Shown here piece after piece: positions 1 to 6,044 of a DNA stretch of 10,858 nt (position 1 is its first letter; each line of letters opens with the position of its first letter). This DNA is from an uncultured Synergistales bacterium (GTDB lineage Bacteria > Synergistota > Synergistia > Synergistales > Aminobacteriaceae), in contig CAJOEQ010000108.1 of NCBI GenBank assembly GCA_905233515.1, forward strand, positions 1 through 10,858. The letters are read 5' to 3'. The position numbers were made by a program, and so were the translations under genes. The notes beneath the pieces were generated by a model, which worked only from the letters and a program-made list of their open reading frames with translations, was not told where the DNA came from and made no database searches.

Positions 1-408
1 CACAATGTAACGCGCGAGGCTGGGAAGAGATTCATGCTTCCTCAGAATACCGGCAAAATATTAAATCTCTCATCAGTTAAAAGCATAATCGGAACTGATA
101 AAGATTATATTGCTTACTGCACGAGCAAGGGCGCATTAAACATGTATACAAAGCAATTAGCTTGTGAATGGGGCAAATATAATATAAACGTGAACGCAAT
201 AGCACCTACATTTGTGAGAACGCAAATAAACTCGTTCCAGTTAGATAATAAAATTTTTTATGATTCACTAATAAATCGTATACCATTAGGCAGGATCGGC
301 CAGAAAAAGGACATTGCGGCGGCGGCTTTGTTTTTATGCAGTGAGGCAGCAGATTTTATAACGGGTCAAATTTTGTGCGTTGACGGTGGATTAACAGCGA
401 GACAATAA
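1..408 (+). CDS. SDR family oxidoreductase, C-terminal part (cut by window start)
   Basis: The frame is open from the first base, so the gene starts outside the window and about 135 codons are visible. It is the C-terminal half of a classical short-chain dehydrogenase/reductase, a cytosolic NAD(P)-dependent enzyme that interconverts alcohols and ketones. The strand GKILNLSS carries the catalytic Ser, and YCTSK (residues 39-43 of the visible part) is the YxxxK catalytic pair. NVNAIAPTFVRT is the usual segment after the active site, and the end FITGQILCVDGG is the standard SDR C-terminus. The Met at base 34 is internal, not the start. The ending resembles gluconate 5-dehydrogenase and 2-deoxygluconate dehydrogenase types, but substrate cannot be fixed without the N-terminal Rossmann part. 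It stops 5 bp before the convergent toxin gene, with no room for a terminator between them. Confidence 0.93.
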   Translation, partial: HNVTREAGKRFMLPQNTGKILNLSSVKSIIGTDKDYIAYCTSKGALNMYTKQLACEWGKYNINVNAIAPTFVRTQINSFQLDNKIFYDSLINRIPLGRIGQKKDIAAAALFLCSEAADFITGQILCVDGGLTARQ

Positions 409-413
409 AAATT

Positions 414-794
414 TTAGTGGGCTTCGTGAGTCTTGATCCAGTCTACGAGATTTTCAAAGGAAATTTCAGAGGCTGCTAATTTGTAGAATAACGAGAATAA
501 TTCAAACTCTGTGCAGTCTATCTCGATCCCGTTAATCTTGAGAAATTCAATGACTATTAAAGCCGCGATTCTTTTATTTCCGTCAATAAATGCGTGATTT
601 TGCGTAAGACCGAAGCCCAATCTCGCAGCTTTCTCGTAAATTGTCGGGTAAACATCATAGCCGCCGAATGACTGAAAAGGAGCATTAACCGCAGACTCAA
701 GAAGTCCCCTGTCTCTTATGCCGTCGCTGCCGCCTGTCTCGAGAATCATATCAGAATGCAAAATTATAACTTGTTCTACTGTTATCTCACGCAT
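414..794 (-). CDS. doc: Doc-type toxin of the Fic/Doc family
   Basis: A 126-residue Doc-like protein, the same length as phage P1 Doc. The signature HAFIDGNKR (His67 to Arg75 from the ATG) is the Fic/Doc active-site loop HxFx(D/N)xNKR. Known Doc proteins phosphorylate EF-Tu and stop translation, whereas Fic relatives AMPylate. The shorter loop and overall length favour Doc. The frame can also open at a TTG at 800, but the ATG at 794 is preferred: it overlaps the upstream ORF's stop by 8 bp (ATGCGTGA), has GAGG nine bases upstream, and gives the canonical Doc length. The tail SFENLVDWIKTH also fits the family. It is probably co-transcribed and translationally coupled with the small ORF at 787-942, and it converges on the SDR gene. 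Confidence 0.9.
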   Translation of the reverse strand: MREITVEQVIILHSDMILETGGSDGIRDRGLLESAVNAPFQSFGGYDVYPTIYEKAARLGFGLTQNHAFIDGNKRIAALIVIEFLKINGIEIDCTEFELFSLFYKLAASEISFENLVDWIKTHEAH

Positions 795-942
795 TTGCAA
801 GTGCCTCGAATGCCTTTCTATGTTTTGCGATTATACCTTTCGCAATTTTCCTTAATTCTTCAGTGTCCATAATTTCGGGCTCTTCGTGCGCTTGTGTCTG
901 AATATCAGAATCAAAATTTTCTAATGCTAAATCTTGAGTCAA
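787..942 (-). CDS. Putative small antitoxin partner of Doc (51 aa, TTG start)
   Basis: This is an unlisted short ORF of 51 codons plus stop. It opens with TTG at 942 and ends in TGA at 787-789, inside the start of the toxin gene. The SD AGGAAGGA sits 10 bases upstream. An ATG at 952 lies in another frame, too close to the SD, and ends after 13 codons. The protein begins MTQDLALENF, has an acidic first half (DSDIQTQAHEEPEIMD), and a basic amphipathic second half beginning ELRKIAKGIIAKHRK and ending FEALANA. Position immediately upstream of doc, an 8-bp overlap and acidic/helical composition are typical of antitoxins whose helix plugs the Doc or Fic cleft. It is shorter than P1 Phd (73 aa) and shows no obvious Phd DNA-binding N-terminus, so self-regulation is uncertain. 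The function is inferred from context. Confidence 0.72.
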   Translation of the reverse strand: MTQDLALENFDSDIQTQAHEEPEIMDTEELRKIAKGIIAKHRKAFEALANA

Positions 943-952
943 ATTTATTCAT

Positions 953-960
953 TCCTTCCT
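953..960 (-). promoter_or_regulatory. Shine-Dalgarno site of the putative antitoxin
   Basis: Minus-strand AGGAAGGA, 10 bases before the TTG at 942. It decides the start of the 51-codon ORF, because the only nearer ATG (952) abuts the site directly and leads into a 13-codon frame. Confidence 0.6.
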
Positions 961-978
961 AAAAAAATTTTTCTCGAT

Positions 979-984
979 ATTATA
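979..984 (-). promoter_or_regulatory. -10 box of the toxin-antitoxin promoter
   Basis: A perfect TATAAT reads on the minus strand at 984-979, about 37 bp upstream of the antitoxin start. The matching -35 is poor: the region 17 bp upstream falls in the T-tract of the operon terminator. Transcription would start near 972. The promoter is thus packed directly against the end of the preceding operon. Confidence 0.5.
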
Positions 985-997
985 CACTATTTTGCAC

Positions 998-1044
998 AAA
1001 AAAATTCCCTGCTGAAAGACTTTTATTCAATCTCTCAACAGGGA
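998..1044 (-). terminator. Rho-independent terminator of the catabolic operon
   Basis: On the minus strand, arms 1044-1031 and 1019-1006 can pair over 14 positions, 12 of them Watson-Crick, with an 11-base loop. The core CAGGGA/TCCCTG is perfect. AA and then seven Ts (plus-strand A998-A1004) follow directly. It lies 20 bp after the stop of the zinc alcohol dehydrogenase and ends the long minus-strand operon. Confidence 0.85.
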
Positions 1045-1064
1045 GAAAATTTTTATTAATTCAC

Positions 1065-2081
1065 TTAAAATTTAACGATGACTTTCATATAATTGCCGGG
1101 GTTCTTCTCTATATCAATTATAGCCGCCGGAGCTTCTTCAACTGTTACTACTTTTGTTAAAAGTTTCTCCATGTCAACGCGCTTTGAGTGAATTAATTCT
1201 AATGCTTCCTCGAATTCATGCGCGCTGTTACGTCCGCCCCTGATGTCTAATTCTTTTTTCGTGATTAAATCAGTCGGGAGGCTCGTTTCTTTCTTTGGCC
1301 AGCCTGTTAGAGTAATTCTCCCGGCGTGTGATGCATAATCAAGAGCTGCCCGGATTTGTGCGTTTGCTCCTGAACACTCGACGACTAATTGAGCCATATC
1401 GCCGCCCGTGATTTCTGCGATTCGTTCGGTCGGATTCTCTTTTGCTGAATTAATAGTGTATTCAATGCCGACTTTTTTAGCGTAATCGAGTCTTTCTTGA
1501 ACAATATCTATTAAAATCGCGTGCGCTTTATAAGCCTGTGCAGCCATTGCAGCAGCTAAACCGATCGGCCCGGCTCCTATAACTGCGCAAAATTCGCCCT
1601 CTTTGAGTCCGCCTCTGTGAATCCCGTGTAAACTGATAGTTAAGGGCTCAGCCATTGCCGCTTGCTCCCATGTCATACCGTCGGGAATCTTCACGAGCAT
1701 ATTTGCAGGATGACAAAAATATTCGCACATTCCGCCGTCTCTGTGAACTCCTAAAGTTTGCATATGAGTGCAGCAATTTGTACGGCCTATTCTGCACGGG
1801 TAACAATCACCGCAAAACATGTAAGGCTCTGCGACAACTTTATCACCGGGCTTTAAACCTTTAGGATTATCAGCAGGAATTGACTCAATTACAGCCGATA
1901 ATTCATGCCCGATAATTCGCGGATAACTCACGAGATTATTTGTGCCTCTGAATGCGCCTATATCTGACCCGCAAATCCCCGCAGCCATAATCTTTAATAA
2001 CGCTTGGCCTTCTTTAGGTTCGGGCTTAGGTACGTCAATGCATTCAACTTTGAAAGGCTCAATAATTCGTACTGCTTTCAT
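1065..2081 (-). CDS. Zinc-dependent medium-chain alcohol/polyol dehydrogenase
   Basis: A 338-residue medium-chain dehydrogenase of the threonine/sorbitol/galactitol-phosphate dehydrogenase group, which oxidises a secondary alcohol with NAD(P). Catalytic zinc ligands are visible as Cys37 (GICGSD), His59-Glu60 (GHE) and Glu145 (AEPLTI). The structural zinc Cys set is Cys90, Cys93, Cys96 and Cys104 (FCGDCYPC...NCC). The Rossmann motif GAGPIG is at 169-174, and Asp192 at the end of the second strand (LIDIVQ) favours NAD over NADP. The start at 2081 has GAGGT nine bases upstream. It is the last gene of the operon, 21 bp after the ketopantoate-reductase-like gene and just before the terminator. The family is certain; the substrate is open. 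A hydroxy acid or polyol would fit the neighbours. Confidence 0.93.
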   Translation of the reverse strand: MKAVRIIEPFKVECIDVPKPEPKEGQALLKIMAAGICGSDIGAFRGTNNLVSYPRIIGHELSAVIESIPADNPKGLKPGDKVVAEPYMFCGDCYPCRIGRTNCCTHMQTLGVHRDGGMCEYFCHPANMLVKIPDGMTWEQAAMAEPLTISLHGIHRGGLKEGEFCAVIGAGPIGLAAAMAAQAYKAHAILIDIVQERLDYAKKVGIEYTINSAKENPTERIAEITGGDMAQLVVECSGANAQIRAALDYASHAGRITLTGWPKKETSLPTDLITKKELDIRGGRNSAHEFEEALELIHSKRVDMEKLLTKVVTVEEAPAAIIDIEKNPGNYMKVIVKF

Positions 2082-2102
2082 AAAAATTTCACCTCATAAA
2101 AT

Positions 2103-3017
2103 TTAACTCTTCATATTTTCCATAGCATGAATTAAATTAACTATGAACTCATGACAAGGAACAGAGACTCCGCATTTTGCAGCTGCTCTCACAACTGAGC
2201 CGCTTATTGTGTCTACTTCAGTTTTACGGCCTGCTCTCATATCTGCACTTATTGACGTAACGCCATGAGGTGAATTTTTCGCGACTTCTTTAATCTCGTC
2301 AAGTAATTCGTCCTCGTCTGCTTTGAGATTCAGGGCGTGAGCAACTGTTACGGCCTCATGTAATAATTTTTTCGAGAGTGTGAAAGCGTTTTCATTTTCT
2401 GTGATAAAGCCGATTTCACATTTTAATACGCCTGTTACTGCACTTAGTGCGACGTTGACAAATAATTTATTCCAAATTAATTGCTGTATATTCTCGTGAA
2501 TTCGCACATTAAAGCCGCAGCAGTCAAATGCTTCCTTCAATTTGGGCAAAAACGACTCAGAATCTTTAACGAGCATTCCGACATTTGTATTGCCTTTGCC
2601 GCCGTGCCTGATATGTCCGGGAGCTAAGAATGCGCCGTTGTCTTCAGTTGTGCCGATTATGATTCTTTCAGGTTTAGCGAATCCCGATAAAATATCTTCA
2701 TGGCCTGATCCGTTTTGCAGAGTCAATAAATAAGTATGAGAGTCAATTAAATTTTTGTTGCTCTCAAGTGCCGCGCGCGAATATAAAGCCTTCACGAATA
2801 ATATTATCAAGTCAACAGGCTCAAGAGATTCAGTGCTTGCTACTGCTTTAGGGTGGAAAATTTTATCTTCTCCGTTCTCCTCAAGTATAAGCCCCTTAGA
2901 GTTCACAGCCTCAATTACTGCCGGATTTGTATCAATTAAATATACTTCATTGTGCTGTGAGAGTCTCCCGCCGTAAATTGAACCCATTGCCCCCGCGCCT
3001 ATTACTGCAATTTTCAT
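2103..3017 (-). CDS. 2-dehydropantoate 2-reductase family (PanE/ApbA-like) ketoacid reductase
   Basis: A 304-residue protein of the ketopantoate reductase family, about the usual length. The N-terminal Rossmann motif GAGAMG (7-12) binds NAD(P)H. The family's LQNGSG segment is at 100-105, and IWNKLFVN (181-188) carries the catalytic Lys184. SISADMRAGRKTEVD (256-269) holds the conserved Ser, Asp and Glu267 used for substrate binding and catalysis. In pantothenate synthesis it would reduce 2-dehydropantoate to pantoate with NADPH. No other pantothenate gene is present, and the gene sits in a catabolic operon, so a related branched or hydroxy 2-keto acid is equally likely. Its ATG overlaps the upstream stop by one base (TAATG), and AAGGAG lies 11 bases upstream, so it is translationally coupled to the cyclase. 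Confidence 0.9.
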   Translation of the reverse strand: MKIAVIGAGAMGSIYGGRLSQHNEVYLIDTNPAVIEAVNSKGLILEENGEDKIFHPKAVASTESLEPVDLIILFVKALYSRAALESNKNLIDSHTYLLTLQNGSGHEDILSGFAKPERIIIGTTEDNGAFLAPGHIRHGGKGNTNVGMLVKDSESFLPKLKEAFDCCGFNVRIHENIQQLIWNKLFVNVALSAVTGVLKCEIGFITENENAFTLSKKLLHEAVTVAHALNLKADEDELLDEIKEVAKNSPHGVTSISADMRAGRKTEVDTISGSVVRAAAKCGVSVPCHEFIVNLIHAMENMKS

Positions 3018-3709
3018 TATTCTGAGAACTCCTTTATACCCTCAATTGCATAAGCGTGTACAGGGCTCGAGTCAAGTCCTACTATTGGCAGCGGAGCAAA
3101 TGACATAAAGAATACATCTTTTTGCAGGCTCTCTAAATTTTTCAGGACTTCAATAAATATAATTCCCTCAGCAAGTAAAATATCATGGAAGGGCTTTACA
3201 TCCTCGTTGCAATTCTCAATAGAAACGCCGTCGCCGAATCCTACTGCTTTTACTTTCTTAGCTTTGAACCATTCGGCTGTCTCACCGTTCACGAATAATC
3301 TTTTATCTTTTTCCGTGTTAGTGTCAGGCGTGAAGGGATTTAATTTATACGACGAGTCAATTATTACAATATCGCCCTCGCGTACTTTCTTGGCCTCACG
3401 GTCTAAATCTTTCGCGGTAATATGCGAGTTCGGAGCGCATGACTCTTTGAAATCAACATAAACGCCGCGCCCTACAAAAGTAGTCAGGGGGATCCCGGTA
3501 ACGTCCGGCCAGTTATCATTATGATGATAGGGGCATTCAGCGTGAGTCCCTAAGTGAGTCATAATATCAACATTTGTGTGAAAATCAGGAATCGGCCCGC
3601 CAGTATTGAATCTATATAATTTGCAGCGGCGAGTTTCTGTAGCAGGATCAACGAGCTTTGACAGGTCAACGAGTCTTAAGCCTCCACCTAAATCGTATAC
3701 AGTTTTCAT
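3017..3709 (-). CDS. Cyclase family protein (kynurenine formamidase-like metal hydrolase)
   Basis: A 230-residue member of the cyclase/KynB family, metal-dependent hydrolases that open amides, lactones or formamides. The signature is HLGTHAECPYH at 52-62: His52, His56 and Glu58 correspond to the metal ligands of HxGTHxDxPxH, with Glu in place of the usual Asp. His62 and His63 follow. The mid-protein strand GDIVIIDSSY and the later GFGDGVSIE are also family-like. AGGAGG lies 10 bases before the ATG at 3709. It is 33 bp after the YhcH-family gene and overlaps the next gene by one base. With a hydantoinase-like protein in the same operon, a role in opening a cyclic or N-acyl intermediate is plausible but not demonstrated. 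Tryptophan catabolism is not supported by the neighbours. Confidence 0.88.
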   Translation of the reverse strand: MKTVYDLGGGLRLVDLSKLVDPATETRRCKLYRFNTGGPIPDFHTNVDIMTHLGTHAECPYHHNDNWPDVTGIPLTTFVGRGVYVDFKESCAPNSHITAKDLDREAKKVREGDIVIIDSSYKLNPFTPDTNTEKDKRLFVNGETAEWFKAKKVKAVGFGDGVSIENCNEDVKPFHDILLAEGIIFIEVLKNLESLQKDVFFMSFAPLPIVGLDSSPVHAYAIEGIKEFSE

Positions 3710-3742
3710 GATTTCATTTCCTCCTGTTATATTTTTGAGCTT

Positions 3743-4195
3743 TTACGCTTTAACTTTGATTACAACTTTTTTGACTTTTGCGGGCTGACCGGCTGCACAT
3801 CTCGGCTTATGTCCTTCTTCAGTCGAGACTACAATAAAATTGCCCTCTTCAAGTAATACCATGCCGTACATTTCCGGATCTTCATAGAATTTAACGTCTT
3901 CGTCCTTGAGATCCTCCGTTAATTTCAAGCCCTCACGAGCGCAAACCCCGAACATTTCCGAGCCTTCAGCCATGTACTGAATATCAAAATATGCGTCATG
4001 AGTCTCAAATTTGCGTTCTTTTTCCGGCTGAGTCGTGTAGCTCTGAACTAACGCAAAAACATCATCGCCCGAAATCTCGTATTTTCCTAGGGCCATTGAC
4101 TTAACGTCATTCTCAGCAAGCCACTTATAACCGAGCTTGAATTTTTCCGCAAGATAATCGTACTTTGCTGCTTCCTTAACTTTTCCTGTGAACAT
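3743..4195 (-). CDS. YhcH/YjgK/YiaL family protein (DUF386)
   Basis: A 150-residue protein, the usual length of the YhcH/YiaL/EbgC/TabA family, a small cupin-like fold that binds a metal and has been linked to sugar or sugar-acid handling. The characteristic block is ETHDAYFDIQYMAEGSE (64-80), in which Glu64, His66, Asp71, Gln73 and Glu80 match the family's conserved positions. A later EEGHKP (126-131) carries the second conserved His. AGGAGG is 11 bases before the ATG. The gene lies 25 bp after the YiaK-type dehydrogenase. The same yiaK-yiaL order occurs in the E. coli diketogulonate operon, which supports a sugar-acid role. Its exact reaction is not known. Confidence 0.88.
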   Translation of the reverse strand: MFTGKVKEAAKYDYLAEKFKLGYKWLAENDVKSMALGKYEISGDDVFALVQSYTTQPEKERKFETHDAYFDIQYMAEGSEMFGVCAREGLKLTEDLKDEDVKFYEDPEMYGMVLLEEGNFIVVSTEEGHKPRCAAGQPAKVKKVVIKVKA

Positions 4196-4220
4196 TGTAA
4201 TTTTACCCTCCTATAAAAAT

Positions 4221-5247
4221 TTACTCGATATGGCCGGCAAATTCCCGACCTTCTGCGAGCGCTTTCACTTGTTCAAAAATTATATCATCAACTTGCACGC
4301 CTTCCGACATACTTTTTTTACGGCGTAAAATAGTGCTTTCTCCCGGACATTTTACCGGATGAGCTGCATCTATAGGGTGGGTGCTGTCAGCGATTTTGAC
4401 TCGGCGATTCAATTTTCCCTGAATCTCTTCATGACTTCCGAACATATACGGATCAATCGCTATAAAAATTTGAGAACAGCCCGTACAGCTGCCTTTATAA
4501 TTTTCGCCGTCCATGTCAGTTAGAAATTGCTGCGGCTGCTAAATCAAGTGCTATAGCGAGACTTGATCCTTTCCAGTAGCCAGTCGGGAGAACTCGCAAA
4601 GATTCCTCAATTTTTGCGGGATCACTCGTTAAATTTCCTTCTTTATCAAAGCCGCCCGGATATGGTAATTGTTTACCTGCGAGCCTGTAGACTCCTAATT
4701 TTCCGTAAGCATATTGACTCATTGCCATATCTACGACGATTTGACCGTCATCACGAGGAATCGCAACGCAAAATGGATTATTGCCAACGCCGGGAACATC
4801 GCTCCCCCACATGGGCATACAGCTTTCTGTGCTGATCCAGCTTATTCCGACAAAACCGGCCTCCGCCATTTTCCAAGCGTAAGTGCCGCCCCTCATCCAG
4901 TGAGTAGTATTTTTCAGAGAAACAAGCCCGATTCCATGTTCTTTTGCAAGAGCTATAGCCCTGTCTGAACAAAATAGAGCGTTGATTACTCCGATCCCTA
5001 AATTGCCATTATAATTTTCTGCCGCGCCCTTTGCTTTCACGAGTTCGCATTTAGCTTTTACGTTAATCCAACCTTTTTTAACGTATTCAGCAAAACGGGG
5101 GACTCTATTCATTCCGTGACTCTCGACTCCGTCGGCACTCGATGAGCAGTGAACAAGCGCGCAAGTCTCTGCATTCTCTTCACTGAGTCCCATATTTAAG
5201 AATGCTTGTTTTGTAATTGCCTTGAGTTCGTCAAATTTTACCTTCAT
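4221..5247 (-). pseudogene. yiaK: YiaK-type malate/lactate/2,3-diketogulonate dehydrogenase, frameshifted
   Basis: A malate/L-lactate dehydrogenase type-2 protein split over two frames. The N-terminal 243 codons run 5247-4516, and the C-terminal part (97 codons if begun at its ATG) runs 4514-4221. The first piece has SHG at 43-45 (His44 is the catalytic His in E. coli YiaK), NTTHWMRGG at 113-121, the block MWGSDVPGVGNNPF at 146-159 that forms the cofactor site, and GYWKGSSL at 223-230. The second starts near the point where the family continues and contains CSQIFIAIDP, matching the YiaK segment SQIFIAI. The break reads TCTAACTGAC; a shift equal to +1, -2 or -5 rejoins the frames. No SD precedes the ATG at 4514, so a true two-subunit protein is unlikely. 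The start at 5247 has AAGGGAG 13 bases upstream. It is either an inactive gene or a sequence error. Confidence 0.85.
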
Positions 5248-5274
5248 TAAAAATTTTTAGCTCCCTTCTTTGCT

Positions 5275-6042
5275 TTACGGCTCTAAACCTGTCAGAGTCA
5301 TAATCTCTTCATAGAGTCCGCTTGCGTCTTCAGGTGAATAATCATACACTAAGAAGACATCCATAACATAAGGCGAATAAGGCAAATCGCATAATTTTTC
5401 AGCAAATGACATCGCGGCAATTTCTCCGAGCGCGTAAATTCCTGAGTCATTGTGCAAGAAACCCAGACTCCAGAGTCTAATTTTTTCAGTTTTCGTAAAA
5501 ATTTCTTGCTTGTATTTGTCTTCAATAAAGTGAAATATCTCATGTGCTAAAATCAATTTCGCAGGATTCAATTTTCCAGTCAAGACTCGTTTAATCGCGT
5601 GTTTCTGTAAAAGTCTCTCAGCCCTGTAAATTGCATCCATGAAAATATTAATCTTATCGGGCATAACGAAATCAGCAAATAAAACTCTGTCAGTTTTTTC
5701 GGGATATTGAGGATAACTAACTTTCAGACCCAGAGCGCGCGCGAGTTCGTCAGAGTCTGACGTGTTATATTCCTGAATTAATTTATTTGCGTAAAGAGTC
5801 CCGCATTCAATTGATTTTCTTGCCCATTCAAGACGCTGGGAGTCATTAAATTTGCCGTTGAGAATTTCACGCGAAAACGCATAATTACGCCACTCTAACG
5901 CAGGAATCTTAACGAGTTTTGCGAGCATATAATCAAGTTCTCTGACTTTATAGTGCGGCTTCTCGTAGCGCGATATTCTTTGCTTACCAAATAAACCGTC
6001 TGCAATTGGCCTTAATTTCTGCCTTATGTATTGCCAGTCCAT
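5275..6042 (-). CDS. HExxH metallopeptidase-like protein (ImmA/IrrE-like), hypothetical
   Basis: A 255-residue soluble protein with no signal peptide. HEIFH at 167-171, within LILAHEIFHFIED, is a gluzincin-type zinc site, and GEIAAMSFAEKL (206-217) could supply the third ligand, Glu207. This spacing, and the ExxAxxFAxxL pattern, resemble ImmA/IrrE (DUF955) proteases that cleave repressors. However, the first 150 residues do not look like that family, and no helix-turn-helix partner is adjacent. It starts 2 bp after the stop of the hydantoinase-like gene and has no clear SD of its own, so translation should depend on the upstream gene. Its place inside a metabolic operon is unusual. A peptidase that processes a regulator or an operon enzyme is possible, but I do not recognise a specific function. 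Confidence 0.7.
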   Translation of the reverse strand: MDWQYIRQKLRPIADGLFGKQRISRYEKPHYKVRELDYMLAKLVKIPALEWRNYAFSREILNGKFNDSQRLEWARKSIECGTLYANKLIQEYNTSDSDELARALGLKVSYPQYPEKTDRVLFADFVMPDKINIFMDAIYRAERLLQKHAIKRVLTGKLNPAKLILAHEIFHFIEDKYKQEIFTKTEKIRLWSLGFLHNDSGIYALGEIAAMSFAEKLCDLPYSPYVMDVFLVYDYSPEDASGLYEEIMTLTGLEP

Positions 6043-6044
6043 TT

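Noticed and set aside
950..952. ATG at 952 as the start of the antitoxin
   Set aside because: It abuts the SD and its frame ends after 13 codons; the TTG at 942 opens the 51-codon frame.
4221..4514. C-terminal YiaK piece as an independent 97-aa gene
   Set aside because: No SD before its ATG, and the protein begins in mid-domain compared with YiaK.
4505..4520. Programmed +1 frameshift at the UGA of the YiaK gene, as in prfB
   Set aside because: The codon before UGA is AAC, a poor slip codon, and no SD-like stimulator lies just upstream. A deletion or sequence error is simpler.
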